From Acidobacteriota bacterium (GTDB taxonomy: Bacteria > Acidobacteriota > Polarisedimenticolia > Polarisedimenticolales > Polarisedimenticolaceae): a DNA stretch of 17,719 nucleotides. The translations under genes were made by a program, and so were the position numbers. The notes below the pieces were generated by a model. It was given only the letters and a program-made list of their open reading frames with translations. It had not been told where the DNA came from and did not search any database. The stretch covers positions 2,901-20,619 of the forward strand of contig WVWW01000022.1 in assembly GCA_011773795.1 (NCBI GenBank), given 5' to 3'. Shown piece after piece: positions 15,078 through 17,719 of the stretch (position 1 is its first letter; every line of letters begins with the position of its first letter).

Positions 15078-16036
15078 ACAGGACTTTCCGCGGTTCCCTC
15101 GCGGTTCGCCTCGTACCACTCGATGGTCCGCCGAAGCCCCTCCTCGAGTGCGGTCGTCGCTCGGAAACCGAACCGCTCGGCGGCTCGCGAAGTGTCCAGG
15201 CAGCGACGGGGTTGCCCGTCGGGTCGGCGCGTGTCCCAATCGATGGATCCCTCGTAGCGCACGAGCCTCGCGATCGTCAGGGCAAGATCCGCGATCGAGA
15301 CTTCCTCTCCGATTCCGATATTGACGGGCTCCTCGCCCTCGTAACGTTCGGCGGCGAGGACGATCGCCTCGGCGCAGTCGTCGACATACAGGAATTCGCG
15401 CGTCGCCGTACCGCTGCCCCAGCAGGTCACCGACGGAGCCGCGCAGTCGCGTGCCTCGATGAACCGGCGTATCAGTGCGGGAATCACGTGCGACGTCTCC
15501 GGATCGAAGTTGTCGCCCGGACCGTAGAGGTTGACCGGTAGGAGGTAGATCCCCTGCATGCCGTACTGTCGGCGGTAAGCCTGGAGTTGCACGAGGAGGG
15601 CCTTCTTGGCGATGCCGTAGGGCGCGTTGGTCTCCTCGGGGTAGCCGTTCCACAGGTCGTCCTCGTCGAACGGGACGGCCGAGTGCTTGGGGTAGGCGCA
15701 GATCGTGCCCACGCAGACGAACTTGCCGATGGCGGCGCGCCTTGCGGCCTCGATCAAGTGCGTGCCCATGATCAGGTTGTCGTAGAACAGTGTGCCGGGC
15801 TGGCGGCGATTCAACTCGATCCCGCCGACGACCGCGGCGAGGTGGATCACGATGTCCGGCCGTGCGTCGTCGAGGAAGCGTCGAATCGCCCCGGGATCGC
15901 GCAGGTCGTAGTCGCGGCTGCGCGGGACGAACGGCTCGGCGTAGCCGCGGGCCCGCAGGACTCGGACGACCGCGCGACCGAGGAATCCCGCGCCTCCCGT
16001 CACGGCGACGCGCCGGTCATCGAGCGATCCGCTCAC
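15074..16036 (-). CDS. fcl: GDP-L-fucose synthase family protein (NAD-dependent epimerase/reductase)
   Basis: Predicted 3,5-epimerase/4-reductase that turns the Gmd product GDP-4-keto-6-deoxymannose into GDP-L-fucose. The 320-residue SDR has GGAGFLG at 14-20, HLAAVVGGI at 65-73, and the family blocks VGTICAYPK (109-117), LWNGYPEETNAPYGIAKK and PVNLYGPGDNFDPETSHVIPAL. Compared from memory with E. coli Fcl (Ser107, Cys109, Tyr136, Lys140, His179), the equivalents are Thr111, Cys113, Tyr140, Lys144 and His183, so only the Ser is replaced, by Thr. The start is a GTG at 16036 overlapping the gmd TGA (GTGA), with GGAG about seven bases upstream. Adjacency to gmd supports the fucose role, though a related reductase giving another 6-deoxyhexose is possible. 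Confidence 0.88.
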   Translation of the reverse strand: MSGSLDDRRVAVTGGAGFLGRAVVRVLRARGYAEPFVPRSRDYDLRDPGAIRRFLDDARPDIVIHLAAVVGGIELNRRQPGTLFYDNLIMGTHLIEAARRAAIGKFVCVGTICAYPKHSAVPFDEDDLWNGYPEETNAPYGIAKKALLVQLQAYRRQYGMQGIYLLPVNLYGPGDNFDPETSHVIPALIRRFIEARDCAAPSVTCWGSGTATREFLYVDDCAEAIVLAAERYEGEEPVNIGIGEEVSIADLALTIARLVRYEGSIDWDTRRPDGQPRRCLDTSRAAERFGFRATTALEEGLRRTIEWYEANREGTAESPV

Positions 16037-17037
16037 CCGCGCTCCGCTTCGGCCAGCTCGAGGTCGTGATCGACCATCATCTTCACGAGCTCGTCGAAGC
16101 CGACCTTCGGAACCCAGCCGAGCTTCTCGCGGGCCCGCGTGGCGTCGCCGACGAGGAGCTCGACCTCGGCCGGGCGCAGGTAGCGTGAATCGAGCTCTAC
16201 ATGATCGCGCCAGTCGAGATCCAGACGGCCGAAGGCGGCATCCAGGAACTCACGCACGGAGCGCTGCCGGCCCGTCGCCACGACGTAGTCGTCGGGCTCG
16301 TCGGCCTGCAGCATCCGCCACATCGCCTCGACGTAGTCCCCGGCGAACCCCCAGTCGCGACGCGCGTCGAGGTTGCCGAGGAACAGCTTGTCCTGGAGAC
16401 CGCACTTGATGCGCGTGGCCGCCCGCGTGATCTTGCGCGTCACGAAGGTCTCGCCGCGACGGGGCGATTCGTGGTTGAACAGGATGCCGTTGCAGGCGAA
16501 CATCCCGTACGCCTCGCGGTAGTTGCGCGTGATGTAGAAGGCGTAGGCCTTCGCCGCCGCATAGGGGCTGCGCGGGTAGAACGGCGTGGCCTCCGTTTGC
16601 GGCACCTCCTGCGCCGCACCGTAGATCTCGCTGGACGAGGCCTGGTAGAAACGCGGGCTCAGCCCGGACTCGCGGATGGCCTCGAGCAAGCGCACCGCGC
16701 CCAACGCGGTGATCTCCGCCGTGTATTCCGGGACGTCGAACGACACCCGCACATGGGACTGGGCACCCAGGTTGTAGACCTCGTGCGGGTCGACCTCGCG
16801 GAGGATTCGGTTCAAGGACGAGGCGTCGTTGAGATCGCCGTAGACCAGCCGCAGGCGTGGATCGGGGTCGTGCGGGTCCTGGTAGATGTGATCGATGCGG
16901 CCGGTGTTGAACGACGACGAGCGGCGGATGACCCCCCAGACCTCGTAGCCTTTCTCGAGCAACAACTCGGCGAGGTACGATCCGTCCTGCCCGGTGATCC
17001 CCGTGATCAGGGCCCGGGGTCGCGTGGCTTCATTCAT
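16033..17037 (-). CDS. gmd: GDP-mannose 4,6-dehydratase
   Basis: Converts GDP-mannose to GDP-4-keto-6-deoxymannose, the shared precursor of L-fucose, D-rhamnose, colitose and perosamine donors. The 334-residue protein carries the Gmd signatures: GITGQDG (13-19) for NADP binding, RRSSSFNTGRIDHIY (38-52), NLGAQSHV (89-96), the SSSE of the catalytic site (134-137), Tyr159/Lys163 in SPYAAAK, and NHESPRRGETFVTRKI (188-203). The ATG at 17037 has AGGA five bases upstream and overlaps the end of the preceding DUF4838 gene by eight bases; its stop overlaps the fcl GTG. It should draw on GDP-mannose made by the ManC at 45-1094. Confidence 0.96.
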   Translation of the reverse strand: MNEATRPRALITGITGQDGSYLAELLLEKGYEVWGVIRRSSSFNTGRIDHIYQDPHDPDPRLRLVYGDLNDASSLNRILREVDPHEVYNLGAQSHVRVSFDVPEYTAEITALGAVRLLEAIRESGLSPRFYQASSSEIYGAAQEVPQTEATPFYPRSPYAAAKAYAFYITRNYREAYGMFACNGILFNHESPRRGETFVTRKITRAATRIKCGLQDKLFLGNLDARRDWGFAGDYVEAMWRMLQADEPDDYVVATGRQRSVREFLDAAFGRLDLDWRDHVELDSRYLRPAEVELLVGDATRAREKLGWVPKVGFDELVKMMVDHDLELAEAERG

Positions 17038-17719
17038 CCAGTCCTACCCATTCCTGCAATTCGCGAAACAGGCTGTCGTAGGCCAGCTCCTGTAGGTCTC
17101 CGAACAGCCGCTGCTCGATGCGCTCCAGTCGCGTCGACTCGTACCGCCTCCAGATCTCCGTCTTCGGCCACGGCGCGCGCCTGGCACCCGCGACCGGCCA
17201 TAACTCGTCCCAGCGCGCCAGTGTAGCGCGGTCGAGCGCGACTCGGGCACCGCGGACTCGTGCCAGCAACTCGGGATCACCCGCAACGCGACGCTCGGCG
17301 GCTTCGAATCGGCGCTGGGCCCGCTCGACAAGGTACGGATCGAGCCACTCGAATGCACTCGCGCGGGGCGCGGAAGTCAAGCGCTTCGAGGTTTGGCCAA
17401 TCGCGCGGGCCACATCGTCCAGGTAGGCCGCGATGGGTCGCGCGGCCTTCCCGTAGTAGGCCCGCAGGAACCGCCGTGTCAGGGCCGGCCCGTCCTCGTA
17501 CGGGTCCTCGAGCAGTTTGGCGGTGAGCCACACTTCCAGATCGCGCATGTCCGCCACGTCGGCGAACTCGGTTTGAACGAAGATGCCCTCGATGCCGTGA
17601 TCAGCGTAATAGCGGTAATCCGCGTCGAGGAAGGCGTGATCCGCCCGCGGCAGGTCGCCGTCTTCGTGAAACGTCACACGGTAGTCCCAGATCTGCAGAT
17701 GATCTGCGCGTCGGGTCCA
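17030..17719 (-). CDS. DUF4838 domain-containing protein, C-terminal part (runs off the window)
   Basis: The frame is open to the right edge, so only the last 229 residues are visible and the true start is outside. The visible part begins in a segment with LQIWDYR, followed by RYYADHGIEGIFVQTEF, MRDLEVWLTAKLLEDP and FLRAYYGKAARPIAAYLDD. This matches the C-terminal half of DUF4838 proteins, an uncharacterised family related in fold to glycoside hydrolases of the alpha-glucuronidase type. The last 60 residues are charged and helical. The function is unknown; an extracellular carbohydrate-related role is an inference from family membership. Its end overlaps gmd by eight bases, which links it to the fucose genes. 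Confidence 0.75.
   Translation of the reverse strand, partial: WTRRADHLQIWDYRVTFHEDGDLPRADHAFLDADYRYYADHGIEGIFVQTEFADVADMRDLEVWLTAKLLEDPYEDGPALTRRFLRAYYGKAARPIAAYLDDVARAIGQTSKRLTSAPRASAFEWLDPYLVERAQRRFEAAERRVAGDPELLARVRGARVALDRATLARWDELWPVAGARRAPWPKTEIWRRYESTRLERIEQRLFGDLQELAYDSLFRELQEWVGLDE

Overview
This GC-rich window comes from a diderm (outer-membrane) bacterium. It carries a complete MlaE-MlaF-MlaD core of a phospholipid transporter that works at an outer-membrane interface, and nucleotide-sugar genes typical of lipopolysaccharide, O-antigen or capsule supply. The strong G/C bias at third codon positions, the many GTG and TTG starts, and the tightly overlapping reading frames fit a high-GC lineage such as Myxococcota, Binatota or another former deltaproteobacterial group. 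That placement is a guess; no taxonomic marker is present.

From the right edge leftward on the minus strand: the C-terminal part of a DUF4838 protein runs off the window. It overlaps gmd, which overlaps an fcl-like gene, giving the GDP-mannose to GDP-L-fucose route (17719-15074). A good promoter sits at the end of fcl and drives a fused sulfate adenylyltransferase/APS kinase, then cysQ, then a Wzx-like flippase (14946-11039). This second unit makes PAPS, clears its by-product PAP, and may move a lipid-linked glycan across the inner membrane.

The centre has two plus-strand genes, a PlsC-type acyltransferase and a tRNA nucleotidyltransferase/poly(A) polymerase family protein (8956-11042). The latter meets the flippase tail to tail, with overlapping stop codons. 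A small four-helix membrane protein (8882-8487) diverges from plsC. Next on the minus strand come mlaE, mlaF and mlaD (8418-5725), each overlapping the next.

The left third (5649-45, minus strand) is one compact unit of five sugar-nucleotide genes: a WbpA-like UDP-GlcNAc 6-dehydrogenase, a UDP-glucuronate 4-epimerase, a UDP-glucose 6-dehydrogenase, a WbpP-like UDP-GlcNAc 4-epimerase and a mannose-1-phosphate guanylyltransferase. Together they could supply UDP-GlcA, UDP-GalA, UDP-GlcNAcA, UDP-GalNAc(A) and GDP-mannose. GDP-mannose is also the substrate of the Gmd at the other end of the window.

Almost all the DNA is coding. The longest non-coding stretch is about 127 bases (14947-15073), and no gap exceeds 300 bases. 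I saw no tRNA, rRNA, CRISPR array, insertion sequence or phage gene. No glycosyltransferase, polymerase, sulfotransferase or PAPS reductase is present, so the polymer being built cannot be identified from this window. I did not find a convincing undescribed system. The most interesting points are the PAPS make-and-recycle pair next to a flippase and fucose genes, the D-E-D-E sugar cassette, and the five-fold repeat in MlaD.
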